A DNA stretch of 64,000 nt from TMED23 sp964639965. Its GTDB lineage: Bacteria; Pseudomonadota; Alphaproteobacteria; Rhodospirillales; UBA2165. Numbering within the stretch: the first letter of the stretch is position 1; each line of letters starts with the position of its first letter. The notes beneath the pieces were generated by a model, which searched no databases, was not told the origin of the DNA, and saw nothing but the letters and a program-made list of their open reading frames with translations. Both the position numbers and the translations under genes were made by a program. The stretch covers positions 72,178 to 136,177 of the forward strand of contig CAZXGI010000001.1 of assembly GCA_964639965.1 (NCBI GenBank). The letters are read 5' to 3'. Below are positions 17,453 to 26,093 of this stretch, one piece after another.

Positions 17453-18787
17453 TTAATCAGGTGCCCATAAATGGGGCAAAATCAACGTAAGGGATGGCAA
17501 CCATATAATAAAAGCTACTCGCACGGCGTCTGATAGGAAAAATGGTATTACGCCTTTGAATGTTTCAATCATGGGCACATCTTTAGCCATAGAGCTGATC
17601 ACAAATACATTCATTCCAACAGGTGGGGTTATCAAACCGACTTCTACAACAATGAGGGAAATAATACCAAACCAAAGTTTCACATCATCAACTGGCATAC
17701 CAAAATCCAGAGCTGCTATAATTGGCCAGAAAATAGGAACGGTGAGTAGAATCATAGAGAGGCTGTCCATAATAAATCCAAGGAGGATATAAACTATGAC
17801 CATCATGATTATAACCGTGACTGGAGGTAAGCCTGAGGTCTTAAAAAATTCGGCTAGGTCATTAGGCAGTTCTGTAAATCCTAAAAATGCGCTAAATACA
17901 GCTGCTCCAAGAATAATCAGAAATATAAGGCCTGTTGTAGACGCAGTTCCTAAGCATACATCCCTTATCCCCTCCCAGCGCATTCCACCCCGAGTAACGG
18001 CTAATAAAAATGTACCAACACAGCCAATACCAGCTCCTTCGGTCGGCGTAAAAATTCCACTATAGATTCCTCCCATTACCAACAAAAATATAAGTAACAC
18101 ACCCCAAATATCTAAGATAGATTTCCACCTTTCTTTACTGGTAGCTTTTGGTGCGGCCGGACCTGATTCAGGATTAATGCGTACAACAATTGCAATCACT
18201 AATACGTAGCCTAATGCTGCAAGTATTCCTGGGAGGAGTGCCGCTTGAAAAAGCGTAGCAATATTGGCTTCAACCATAACAGCATAGATTATTAGTATCA
18301 AAGACGGAGGAATGAGTATGCCAAGGGTACCTCCAGCGGCTAGACACCCTGTTGCCAATGAGCCTGAGTATTTAAACCGTTTTAACTCCGGCAGAGCTGC
18401 TTGACCCATAATTGCAGCTGTTGCTAGCGAGGAGCCACTAATTGCGCCAAATCCAGCACAGGCGCCAACTGATGCCATTGCAACACCACCGCGAAAATGA
18501 CCCAGACATCGGTGTGCTGCCGTAAATAGAGCCTGCGATAACCCTGCTTTAGAAGCCAGTTGCCCCATCAAAATAAATAGTGGCGCAACGGATAAATCGA
18601 AAGTTGAGAATCTATAATAAACTTCTGTTTTTAAATAACTGAGTAATGCCGTCTTGCCGGCTATTTCAGCATACCCACCCAAGCCAACTAGAAGCATAGC
18701 CACACCGATTGGAATTCTAAGAGCTAGAAGTGCCATTAGAACTACAAAACCAATAATTCCGTATTCTAGACCTGTGAGATCAAACAT
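17453..18787 (-). CDS. dctM: TRAP transporter large permease subunit (DctM)
   Basis: A 444-residue, very hydrophobic protein with about 12 membrane segments, typical of DctM, the ion-coupled transport subunit of tripartite ATP-independent periplasmic transporters. Family stretches include FILMGQLASKAGLS near 70, GAISGSSLATAAIMG near 117, GTLGILIPPSLILIIY near 152 and LITPPVGMNVFVI near 385. The stop lies 77 bases from the dehydratase stop on the other strand. The start directly abuts the dctQ stop, so the two subunits are translationally coupled. Confidence 0.95.
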   Translation of the reverse strand: MFDLTGLEYGIIGFVVLMALLALRIPIGVAMLLVGLGGYAEIAGKTALLSYLKTEVYYRFSTFDLSVAPLFILMGQLASKAGLSQALFTAAHRCLGHFRGGVAMASVGACAGFGAISGSSLATAAIMGQAALPELKRFKYSGSLATGCLAAGGTLGILIPPSLILIIYAVMVEANIATLFQAALLPGILAALGYVLVIAIVVRINPESGPAAPKATSKERWKSILDIWGVLLIFLLVMGGIYSGIFTPTEGAGIGCVGTFLLAVTRGGMRWEGIRDVCLGTASTTGLIFLIILGAAVFSAFLGFTELPNDLAEFFKTSGLPPVTVIIMMVIVYILLGFIMDSLSMILLTVPIFWPIIAALDFGMPVDDVKLWFGIISLIVVEVGLITPPVGMNVFVISSMAKDVPMIETFKGVIPFFLSDAVRVAFIIWLPSLTLILPHLWAPD

Positions 18788-19363
18788 TTAATTCTCACCG
18801 TGAGATTTGGCATCAGATTGATTTAAAGGATCATCAAAAAATCTGTTTTCTTTTGATTCAGAAATGCTCCGAATAAATGTGTAAATGCAAACGGTTATTA
18901 GCAAGATCATACATAGGGTTGCGTACGGGAAAGAAATCCATCGCGGGAAGCCAATCGTTGTAAAAGACTCATTGTTATTGTACATGTCAATGCCACCATA
19001 GATTAGCCGCCAAGTTAGCAGGACACCAATCAACAAGAAAATAAGACTACCAGCTGCGTCACAAATTGCTTTTATTCGTGTTGAAACGCGACTTAAAATA
19101 AAGTCGACAATTACATTTTCACGCATGAGTTGGCAGTATGGCAACACTGCAAAGATGGCCGTGCATGTCCAAATTTCTATTAAATCATATATACCTGTAA
19201 TAGAACCGATACCGGTTGCCCGACCAATTACGCTTATTGTGACCGTAAGACCCATAAACCCAATGATAAAACTGCCAAAAATGGCAAGTGCTGCTGAGTA
19301 GAGGTAAAGAGCCCGGCCCACCTTGTCGGTGGGCCGGGAGCTTGTTTCTAAACCTTCAGTCAC
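18788..19363 (-). CDS. dctQ: TRAP transporter small permease subunit (DctQ)
   Basis: A 191-residue protein with four membrane helices (about 20-42, 60-80, 97-117, 145-165), as in DctQ, the small membrane subunit that pairs with DctM. The ENVIVDFI motif near residue 83 is typical. The start is GTG at 19363, 18 bases after the dctP stop. Two inverted repeats sit around its beginning: one covers the GTG itself and a GC-rich one lies in codons 9-17, both likely to affect how much DctQ is made relative to DctP. Confidence 0.9.
   Translation of the reverse strand: MTEGLETSSRPTDKVGRALYLYSAALAIFGSFIIGFMGLTVTISVIGRATGIGSITGIYDLIEIWTCTAIFAVLPYCQLMRENVIVDFILSRVSTRIKAICDAAGSLIFLLIGVLLTWRLIYGGIDMYNNNESFTTIGFPRWISFPYATLCMILLITVCIYTFIRSISESKENRFFDDPLNQSDAKSHGEN
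19312..19338 (-). repeat. GC-rich 11-bp perfect inverted repeat in the dctQ 5' coding region
   Basis: Arms CCCGGCCCACC (19312-19322) and GGTGGGCCGGG (19328-19338) flank a five-base loop, with three more pairs after a 2x2 mismatch. Only one of 11 pairs is A:T in an otherwise AT-rich region. In the dctQ transcript it would fold into a very stable hairpin beginning about 26 bases after the start codon. No U-run follows, so it is not an ordinary terminator. Confidence 0.85.
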
Positions 19364-19381
19364 GTTTTTTTACTCGTGACT
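19358..19381 (-). repeat. 7-bp inverted repeat spanning the dctQ start codon
   Basis: AGTCACG (19358-19364) pairs with CGTGACT (19375-19381) around a 10-base loop. On the mRNA the stem begins next to the dctP stop and includes the GTG start of dctQ, so the start codon would be paired when the stem forms. Confidence 0.7.
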
Positions 19382-20437
19382 TTACTTACTGTATTTAGCA
19401 ATCATCGCCTGAGCATCGTTGATGAGTTGCTGACCATTACTAATGCCGTGCTTACTCTTCAACTCTGATACAACCTTGCCGTAAACAGCCTGTGCTACTT
19501 TTCTGATTTTATCAGATTCTGTAGCACTCAAAGTTGAAAACTTATTCTTCTTTTTAGATTTCATCACTTTTTTGCTTGGTGCTTCTAACCCTTCCCAGTG
19601 CCTGCCTGCTTTTTCTGCTATGTTTCTGCCTGAATTGTTATCGATAATTTTTTTCATAGCAGCAGGTAATTTAGCGTAGCTTTTTTTATTCATTAAAAAT
19701 GTGAAAACCGCTGTGTTCATTCTGGATGCTGGTGCAGCAAGGTCTGTGAAATATTTACCTAACTCATGCATTTTAACAGCCGGAGCAATTTCATACGGTA
19801 ACAAAACACCGTCAATTACACCTTTTGACATCATTGGAGGAATACGACCTAAAGGAGTAGCAATGCCATCCGCTCCAAGAGCTTGAAGCAACATTACGGA
19901 AGTCCTGTTGGCCCCTCGCATTTTCATACCCTTGAGATCCGCCATCTTTGTAACTGGCTTTTTTGTCATAAAGAGAACCCCAGCATGAACATGCATCAAT
20001 AAAACATGAAAATCCGAAGTCTCCTTACCTAAATGCTTATCCTTGTAATCTTGTAAAGCTAGTGTGGATGATACTGCATCTTTGTGAAGAAAGGGCAATT
20101 CAAAAATTTCTGCTCGTGGCATGCGGCCTGTTGTAAAACCAGGAAGAGTCCAAACCATATCCACAACACCATCACGAACTTGATCCAGTAATGCTTGAGG
20201 TTTTCCACCCAACTGCATTTTCCAAAAGGTTTTAACTTTCATCTTGCCACCTGAAGCCTTGTTAATTTTTTTAGCCCAAGGAATCAACCAGGTTCTTGCG
20301 GGATTCGCAACAGGTGGAATGAAGCTGTGCATTCTCAGATTAAATTCTGCTGCATTCAATGGTTTCACTGTTCCGATGGCGATTGCCATGGAAAACGCTG
20401 TTCCAGCAATCAGGAATTTAGTTGGCGTCATTGGCAT
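19382..20437 (-). CDS. dctP: TRAP transporter solute-binding protein (DctP)
   Basis: A 351-residue periplasmic binding protein. The signal peptide (about 30 residues) ends in LNAAEF. The mature protein has the DctP fold, with the conserved GMKMRGANRTS region near residue 170 carrying the Arg that usually binds the substrate carboxylate. The substrate is therefore probably an organic or sugar acid. RBS GGGAGAG precedes ATG 20437; ATG two codons later is possible. It is first in the operon dctP-dctQ-dctM. Confidence 0.94.
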   Translation of the reverse strand: MPMTPTKFLIAGTAFSMAIAIGTVKPLNAAEFNLRMHSFIPPVANPARTWLIPWAKKINKASGGKMKVKTFWKMQLGGKPQALLDQVRDGVVDMVWTLPGFTTGRMPRAEIFELPFLHKDAVSSTLALQDYKDKHLGKETSDFHVLLMHVHAGVLFMTKKPVTKMADLKGMKMRGANRTSVMLLQALGADGIATPLGRIPPMMSKGVIDGVLLPYEIAPAVKMHELGKYFTDLAAPASRMNTAVFTFLMNKKSYAKLPAAMKKIIDNNSGRNIAEKAGRHWEGLEAPSKKVMKSKKKNKFSTLSATESDKIRKVAQAVYGKVVSELKSKHGISNGQQLINDAQAMIAKYSK

Positions 20438-20507
20438 GTTATCTCTCCCACTTTAAAGTTAATTAAATTAGCTAAGATTTATCTTTCCGGAATAGAACCA
20501 GAAGGAC

Positions 20508-20535
20508 TGTATATATAATGATATTGTTTTAGCAA
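20508..20535 (-). promoter_or_regulatory. Candidate dctP promoter
   Basis: Reading the minus strand, TTGCTA (-35, 20530-20535) and TATACA (-10, 20508-20513) are separated by 16 bases, about 70 bases before the dctP ATG. An 8-base palindrome, TTCCGGAA (20485-20492), lies between promoter and start and could be an operator. Consensus match only. Confidence 0.4.
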
Positions 20536-20629
20536 ACTCTAGTAATAGCCACAATGACATTATTTTACCCAATATACCTAGCAAACCCACAGTTATAAAC
20601 GATAATGTTATTACTCTCGATGGTATTCT

Positions 20630-21406
20630 CTATTTCATATTGAGTTCGCACCAAACTGGTGTATGGTCAGACGGTTTTTCCCATCCTCTTGGGGAACGAT
20701 CAATACCGGATGCAGCCAAACGATCTGCCGCTTGCGGTGATAGCAAAAGATGATCAATGCGTAAGCCATGGTCTTTATTCCACGCTCCCGCCCGGTAATC
20801 CCAATAGGAGTATAAACCAGGTTGGGTGTTATATACGCGAAAAGCATCGGTCAGTCCCAAATAAATTAATTTACGCCATGCCGCTCTCGTTTCGGCGCTA
20901 AAAAGTGCATCGTCTCTCCAGTTTTCTGGCTCATATACATCAGTATCTTCTGGGATTACGTTGTAATCTCCTCCAAGGATAAACGCATCCTCTGTGACAA
21001 GGAGTTCTTTTGCGCGGTTATATAATCGTTCCATAAAGTCAAGTTTATAGGGATATTTTTCGGTATCAATTGGATTGCCGTTTGGAAGATAAATGGCAGC
21101 TACTCTAACACCATTTGTAAATCCCTCAATATACCGGGCTTGATTGTCATCGCTGTTACCGGGTAATTCTGTTAATTCTATATCAATGGGTGATTTGGAA
21201 AGGATGGCAACACCGTTGTATGTTTTTTGACCAGATATGGCGATATTATAACCTTTGTCCTCAACCTCCATATGCGGAAATGCTTCGGCGATGCACTTTA
21301 GTTCTTGAAGAAGAACTATATCTGGGGAAAATTCATCAAGCCATTTGAGTAAATGAGGCAAACGAGCCTTAACAGAATTTACGTTCCAAGTAACGATTTT
21401 GACCAT
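20630..21406 (-). CDS. xthA: Exodeoxyribonuclease III
   Basis: A 258-residue Mg-dependent AP endonuclease/3'-exonuclease. Motifs are TWNVNSVKARL at the start, LLQELK near 33, GGDYNVIPED near 143 and the catalytic SDHTPVW near 245. The length is normal. It repairs abasic sites and 3'-blocked ends. It sits downstream of the erpA-like gene on the same strand across a 100-N gap, an order (erpA-xthA, divergent dgt) usual in alphaproteobacteria. Confidence 0.96.
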   Translation of the reverse strand: MVKIVTWNVNSVKARLPHLLKWLDEFSPDIVLLQELKCIAEAFPHMEVEDKGYNIAISGQKTYNGVAILSKSPIDIELTELPGNSDDNQARYIEGFTNGVRVAAIYLPNGNPIDTEKYPYKLDFMERLYNRAKELLVTEDAFILGGDYNVIPEDTDVYEPENWRDDALFSAETRAAWRKLIYLGLTDAFRVYNTQPGLYSYWDYRAGAWNKDHGLRIDHLLLSPQAADRLAASGIDRSPRGWEKPSDHTPVWCELNMK

Positions 21407-21458
21407 TATACATAACCAAGTAAGATATTATCGACATTTTATTGTTAACGGTCTTTAT

Positions 21459-21558
21459 NNNNNNNNNNNNNNNNNNNNNNNNNNNNNNNNNNNNNNNNNN
21501 NNNNNNNNNNNNNNNNNNNNNNNNNNNNNNNNNNNNNNNNNNNNNNNNNNNNNNNNNN
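21459..21558. other. 100-base scaffold gap (N run)
   Basis: Exactly 100 N between xthA and the erpA-like gene, a conventional placeholder for a gap of unknown size. Sequence or a small gene could be missing here. Frames running through the N are not real. Confidence 0.97.
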
Positions 21559-21565
21559 AAATTTT

Positions 21566-21895
21566 TTATACTGCGAACGAAACACCACAGCCACAAGAAG
21601 AAGTTGCGTTTGGTATATTGAGTTTAAAGGCTGATCCTATCAAGTCTTCGACGAAATCAATCTCAGCATCTCCTAATATTTCTAGTGACATATCATCAAC
21701 TATAACTTTAATACCGTGTGCTTCAAAGACATGGTCTTCATCTTTCCTATCACTATCAAGTCCAAAACCATATGAAAATCCGGAACAACCACCCGCCGAG
21801 ACGGTAATGCGCAGCATATTGCCCTCACTCTCATCGGAAGAAATAAGCACGGCTACGCGCCTTGCGGCGCTCTCAGTTATAGATAGAACACTCAT
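21566..21895 (-). CDS. erpA: Iron-sulfur cluster insertion protein, ErpA/IscA type
   Basis: A 109-residue A-type Fe-S carrier. The three cluster cysteines are Cys37 (GGCSGF), Cys101 and Cys103 (SCGCGVSF). The length and the YGFGLD motif are normal. It receives clusters from the scaffold and passes them to apoproteins. It is divergent from dgt over 157 bases. The stop is only seven bases from the N gap but the frame is complete. Confidence 0.93.
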   Translation of the reverse strand: MSVLSITESAARRVAVLISSDESEGNMLRITVSAGGCSGFSYGFGLDSDRKDEDHVFEAHGIKVIVDDMSLEILGDAEIDFVEDLIGSAFKLNIPNATSSCGCGVSFAV

Positions 21896-22052
21896 TACTG
21901 TTATTTTAACCTAAATTCATTTATGTAATAATAAATTAAACCATTTACTTATGTAACCTTATATAAAAAAAGTCAAATAAACCTAGCATAAAAGCATTAA
22001 TCACTTGGGCTCTTTGCAAGAAAATGGGTTTAAAATATTTTAGGTGTAACTT

Positions 22053-23228
22053 ATGAAAAAAGGTTTTTCTGATTCTATTCAACTTGCGCCGTATGCTTGC
22101 TTTCCTGAATTTACTCGAGGAAGATTATACACTGAAACTGAGAGCAAAACTAGAAATTGCTTTCAACGTGACCGCGATCGCATTATTCATTCTACAGCTT
22201 TTCGTCGTCTAGAATATAAAACTCAAGTTTTTGTAAATCATGAAGGAGATCATTACAGGACTCGTCTTACACATACATTGGAAGTATCACAAATTGCTAG
22301 GACACTTGCTCGATGTTTAGGATTAAATGAGGATTTAGCGGAAGCGATTGCATTGGCCCACGACTTAGGTCATCCGCCGTTTGGTCATGCCGGTGAATAT
22401 GCTTTAGCTGATTTAATGTCGCCCTACGGTGGTTTTGATCATAATGCCCAAACATTATCTGTTATAACCCGTTTAGAGCAACGTTATCCCAATTTTAAAG
22501 GGTTGAACCTAACCTGGGAAACCATAGAAGGTACCGTTAAGCACAATGGTCCACTGATTGAAGTTGAAGGAGCTAAATCTTTACCGCGCGAAGTTCGAGA
22601 ATATAATTTACAAAATGATATAATGCTTGATACGTTTGCCAGTGGTGAGGCTCAGGTTGCCGCTCTGGCTGATGATATTGCATATAATAATCACGATATT
22701 GATGATGGTCTGCGTGCTAATTTGTTTAGAATGGAAGCGCTGTTCGATATACCAATTGTAGGGGAAATTTTTTTGAACTCTATTCGGAAGGGAGCGGAAA
22801 TTAGCGAATCGCTTCAGCGCCATGAGGTGGTGCGTGACTTAATAGGATACATGGTTGACGATTGTTTGACTGCATCAAAACAAAGAATAAAAGAATCAAA
22901 TATAAAAAGCGTAGACGATATAAGGGCTTTAAGCTATCCAATCATCTCATTTTCTGAAAATATGCATGAAATAGATAGACATCTTAAAGACTTTCTTTTT
23001 AATAACATGTATCGCCATGATCGGGTGTGTCGGATGACTGAAAAAGCAAGCATAGTGGTGAAAGAATTGTTTAGTTTATTATTGGAAGAGCCAAATAATT
23101 TGCCGCCCGAATGGCGCGAAAAGGTTAGTGGGGATAGTGAAGAACATAAGGCAAAGATTGTGGCAGACTACATTGCAGGGATGACTGATCGTTTTGCTTA
23201 TGAGGAACATGCTAAGCTAGTTAGTTAG
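22053..23228 (+). CDS. dgt: Deoxyguanosinetriphosphate triphosphohydrolase-like protein
   Basis: A 391-residue HD-domain dNTP triphosphohydrolase. The metal-binding residues are in TRLTHTLEVSQ near 69-79 and LAHDLGHPPFGHAGE near 107-121, and a further Asp is in LADDIAYNNHDIDDG near 205-219. It converts dNTPs to nucleosides plus triphosphate, controlling dNTP pools. The length suits the type 2 subfamily. It is followed 46 bases on by argS, the standard alphaproteobacterial order. Confidence 0.95.
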   Translation: MKKGFSDSIQLAPYACFPEFTRGRLYTETESKTRNCFQRDRDRIIHSTAFRRLEYKTQVFVNHEGDHYRTRLTHTLEVSQIARTLARCLGLNEDLAEAIALAHDLGHPPFGHAGEYALADLMSPYGGFDHNAQTLSVITRLEQRYPNFKGLNLTWETIEGTVKHNGPLIEVEGAKSLPREVREYNLQNDIMLDTFASGEAQVAALADDIAYNNHDIDDGLRANLFRMEALFDIPIVGEIFLNSIRKGAEISESLQRHEVVRDLIGYMVDDCLTASKQRIKESNIKSVDDIRALSYPIISFSENMHEIDRHLKDFLFNNMYRHDRVCRMTEKASIVVKELFSLLLEEPNNLPPEWREKVSGDSEEHKAKIVADYIAGMTDRFAYEEHAKLVS

Positions 23229-23274
23229 TTTAACACCAGAATTATCAATTCTATCGTAAAGAAGAAGCAATTAT

Positions 23275-25041
23275 ATGGCGGCTTTAAATTATTTTGAATA
23301 TATACGAAACTGTGTTGTTGAAATATTGCAAGACCTTATCGCGTCAGGCACTTTATTAAATGATCAAAATTTTAAACATGTTTTGGTAGAACCACCGCGA
23401 GACATAGCGCACGGAGACTTGGCCACGAATGCAGCTTTAGTATTAGCTAAAACCTCAGGGTTACGACCTCATGAATTAGCAGATCAAATTATCGTAAGGT
23501 TAATGAAATTGGAATTTGTATTTACGGCCGAAGTTGCCGGACCTGGTTTCATTAATATTGTTTTAGTTGAAAATTATTGGCATGAACGTTTAGCTGATGT
23601 TTTAGATGCAGGTGAGTCCTATGGGACTGCGACATTAGGTAAGAAAAGACTTGTTAATATTGAATATGTTTCAGCCAATCCTACGGGACCAATGCATGTT
23701 GGGCATGGCCGAGGCGCCGTGATTGGTGACGTGTTGGCCAACCTTTTTATTAAAATTGGCTATGACGTTACTAAAGAATACTATATTAATGACGCTGGGG
23801 CACAGGTAGATATTCTGGCTCGGTCACTACATATTAGGTATTTGGAAGCCTTGGGAACTGAAGTTGGTGAAATACCAGAGGGACTGTATCCAGGTGAATA
23901 TCTTATCGAAATAGCAAAGAAACTTGTTAAGAAAGATGGAAATAAGTGGCAAAATAAAAAAGAATCAAACTGGTTAAATCCGCTTCGACTGTTTGTTGTA
24001 GATTCAATGATGGGTTTAATACGCGAAGATCTTACAGCCCTCGGGGTGGATCACGATGTGTTTAGTTCAGAGAGAAAACTGGTTGAGGGTGGCGGAGTAG
24101 ACGAAATCATGGCCATACTTAGAGACCAAAATTTAATTTATGAGGGTGTTCTTTCACCTCCAAAAGGTAGGATGCCTGATGATTGGGAAGTGCGCCCCCA
24201 GACTTTATTTCGTGCCATGTTATTTGGCGATGATAGTGACAGGCCGATAAAAAAACCTGATGGTTCATGGACTTATTTTGCGACTGATATGGCATATCAC
24301 CTTGATAAATTTAGGCGTGGCTTTAGGGTCATGATAAATATTTGGGGAACTGATCATGGTGGTTATGTGAAACGGATGCAGGCTGCTGTTAAAGCGGTGA
24401 CGGAATCGGGTGGTGAACTGGATGTCCAGCTGTGCCAAATGGTCAACTTAATGAATAATGGCGAGCCGGTAAAAATGTCTAAGCGAGCTGGAACATTTGT
24501 TACTTTACGGGAGGTAATCGATAAGGTAGGCAAGGATGTCGTTCGTTTTATTATGCTGACCCGAAAAAATGATGCACAACTCGATTTTGATCTTACCAAG
24601 GTCTTGGAGCAAAGCCGCGATAACCCAGTATTTTACGTGCAGTATTCCCATGCTCGCTGTTGTTCAGTTCTAAGGCAAGCAACTGAATTGTTTAAAGCTG
24701 AAGAGGTTTCAACTGATGCAATAAGAAATAGCGATTTTAGCCATTTAACTGATCCAGCAGAACTTGCTTTGATAAAATTAATGGCTGCTTGGCCTCAGAC
24801 CTTGAAGGGAGCGGCTGAAGCACATGAACCACATAGAATAGCATATTACCTGCAAGATTTATCGGCATCGTTTCATTCTCTTTGGGCCAAAGGAACTAGA
24901 GATAATATATCTTTGAGATTTTTGTCTAAAGGTAATTTGCCCTTGACCTTGGCGAGATTAGCGATGGTTAAAGCATTGGCGACGGTAATCGCTTCGGGAT
25001 TAAGAGTGATGGGGATCAAACCAGTTCAGGAGATGCGCTGA
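23275..25041 (+). CDS. argS: Arginine--tRNA ligase
   Basis: A 588-residue class I aminoacyl-tRNA synthetase. The N-terminal Add-1 domain is present, the HIGH motif reads HVGHG in SANPTGPMHVGHGRGAV near 136-152, and the KMSKR motif is intact (KMSKRAGTF, near 401). The C-terminal DALR anticodon domain ends RVMGIKPVQEMR. Its TGA stop overlaps the ATG of the SPOR gene by one base (TGATG-type junction). Confidence 0.97.
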   Translation: MAALNYFEYIRNCVVEILQDLIASGTLLNDQNFKHVLVEPPRDIAHGDLATNAALVLAKTSGLRPHELADQIIVRLMKLEFVFTAEVAGPGFINIVLVENYWHERLADVLDAGESYGTATLGKKRLVNIEYVSANPTGPMHVGHGRGAVIGDVLANLFIKIGYDVTKEYYINDAGAQVDILARSLHIRYLEALGTEVGEIPEGLYPGEYLIEIAKKLVKKDGNKWQNKKESNWLNPLRLFVVDSMMGLIREDLTALGVDHDVFSSERKLVEGGGVDEIMAILRDQNLIYEGVLSPPKGRMPDDWEVRPQTLFRAMLFGDDSDRPIKKPDGSWTYFATDMAYHLDKFRRGFRVMINIWGTDHGGYVKRMQAAVKAVTESGGELDVQLCQMVNLMNNGEPVKMSKRAGTFVTLREVIDKVGKDVVRFIMLTRKNDAQLDFDLTKVLEQSRDNPVFYVQYSHARCCSVLRQATELFKAEEVSTDAIRNSDFSHLTDPAELALIKLMAAWPQTLKGAAEAHEPHRIAYYLQDLSASFHSLWAKGTRDNISLRFLSKGNLPLTLARLAMVKALATVIASGLRVMGIKPVQEMR

Positions 25042-26081
25042 TGGCTCCTAGTGACTTACCACCCGATCAAGATAACGACAATTCATCAAATGTGAATGGC
25101 AAAAATGTTATTCAAGAACCAAATGTAGCAGAATTGATAGAGGAAGTTGCAGAACCAGTATATCAATCGACGATCGATGAGGACGAGCAAGTTGATAATT
25201 TGCAATTTGACCAAATTGATGGGCTTGATAATAACGATCTCACAGCGGATACACTTGAATTTGAATCAATTAACCGCCGACCAAAACGGAAAGTTTTTAG
25301 CATAAAAATCATATTGGTCTTGTTTATGTTTGGCGTAGGTGGCTATTTCATGTGGATGCAGTGGGGTGATGTGATTTTTGGGTTTAGTGGTAACAGTTTA
25401 CCGATTGTACGAGCACCAGAAGAGCCTTTTAAAGAGCGTCCTGAAAAACCAGGCGGTAAAAAATTCCCTAATCGAGATAAGCTTGTTTATGATAGATTGG
25501 AAAGGAAGCCGATTGAAAAAAAGGCGGAGAATATTTTGCCGCGCCCTGAGATCCCTCTTGTTCTTCCACGGTCAAAAACGTTAAGAAATAGCGAGTTGAA
25601 AATAGAATCTGAGATTCAAAAAGTTCCTCCGAAAACAATTGGCTCTCAGCCATCGACTGCAGAGGTGAGGGCTGTAGAAAAACCTGATATGAATTCCGTG
25701 TCTTCCAGTTTGAGAAAAAAAGAAAAAAATCGCAAATCAACAATTAATCCAAACAATAGATTAAGCTTGCCTTCAAAGGCTAAGCTCTCGGTGACTGGAG
25801 GCTCAGGTATCAAGGAAAAAATTGCTGAGAACTACCAAATTCAATTGGCTGCTGTTCGAACTGCGGCTAGTGCAAATAAAGAGTGGTTTCGTTTGCAATC
25901 AAAGAACAAGGATATTCTTGGCAAGTTAAAGTCTAATGTAATTCGAGCAGACTTGGGAAATCAAGGTATCTTTTTTCGATTGCGGGCCGGTCCAATTGCA
26001 AGTCGGGCTTCCGCCAAGGCTCTTTGTCAGGCACTTGCTAGAGTAAAGGTTGGCTGTCTTGTTATTGCTCCCCCTAGATAA
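25041..26081 (+). CDS. SPOR-domain inner-membrane protein
   Basis: A 346-residue bitopic protein. The N-terminal 80 residues are acidic and cytoplasmic, a membrane helix is at about 88-107 (IKIILVLFMFGVGGYFMW), then comes a long Pro/Lys/Ser-rich periplasmic linker. A SPOR domain occupies about 265-345 (NYQIQLAAVRT...RLRAGPIASRASA). SPOR domains bind denuded septal peptidoglycan, so a cell-division role is likely. It is coupled to argS and followed by nagZ, an arrangement seen across Rhodospirillales. Confidence 0.9.
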   Translation: MAPSDLPPDQDNDNSSNVNGKNVIQEPNVAELIEEVAEPVYQSTIDEDEQVDNLQFDQIDGLDNNDLTADTLEFESINRRPKRKVFSIKIILVLFMFGVGGYFMWMQWGDVIFGFSGNSLPIVRAPEEPFKERPEKPGGKKFPNRDKLVYDRLERKPIEKKAENILPRPEIPLVLPRSKTLRNSELKIESEIQKVPPKTIGSQPSTAEVRAVEKPDMNSVSSSLRKKEKNRKSTINPNNRLSLPSKAKLSVTGGSGIKEKIAENYQIQLAAVRTAASANKEWFRLQSKNKDILGKLKSNVIRADLGNQGIFFRLRAGPIASRASAKALCQALARVKVGCLVIAPPR

Positions 26082-26093
26082 GGCTTGGTTCGG

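Noticed and set aside
19312..19338. Hairpin as an intrinsic terminator between dctP and dctQ
   Set aside because: It lies inside the dctQ coding region and no U-run follows on the transcript.
21369..21914. Open frames on both strands running through the N block
   Set aside because: They consist mostly of undetermined bases and shadow xthA and erpA.
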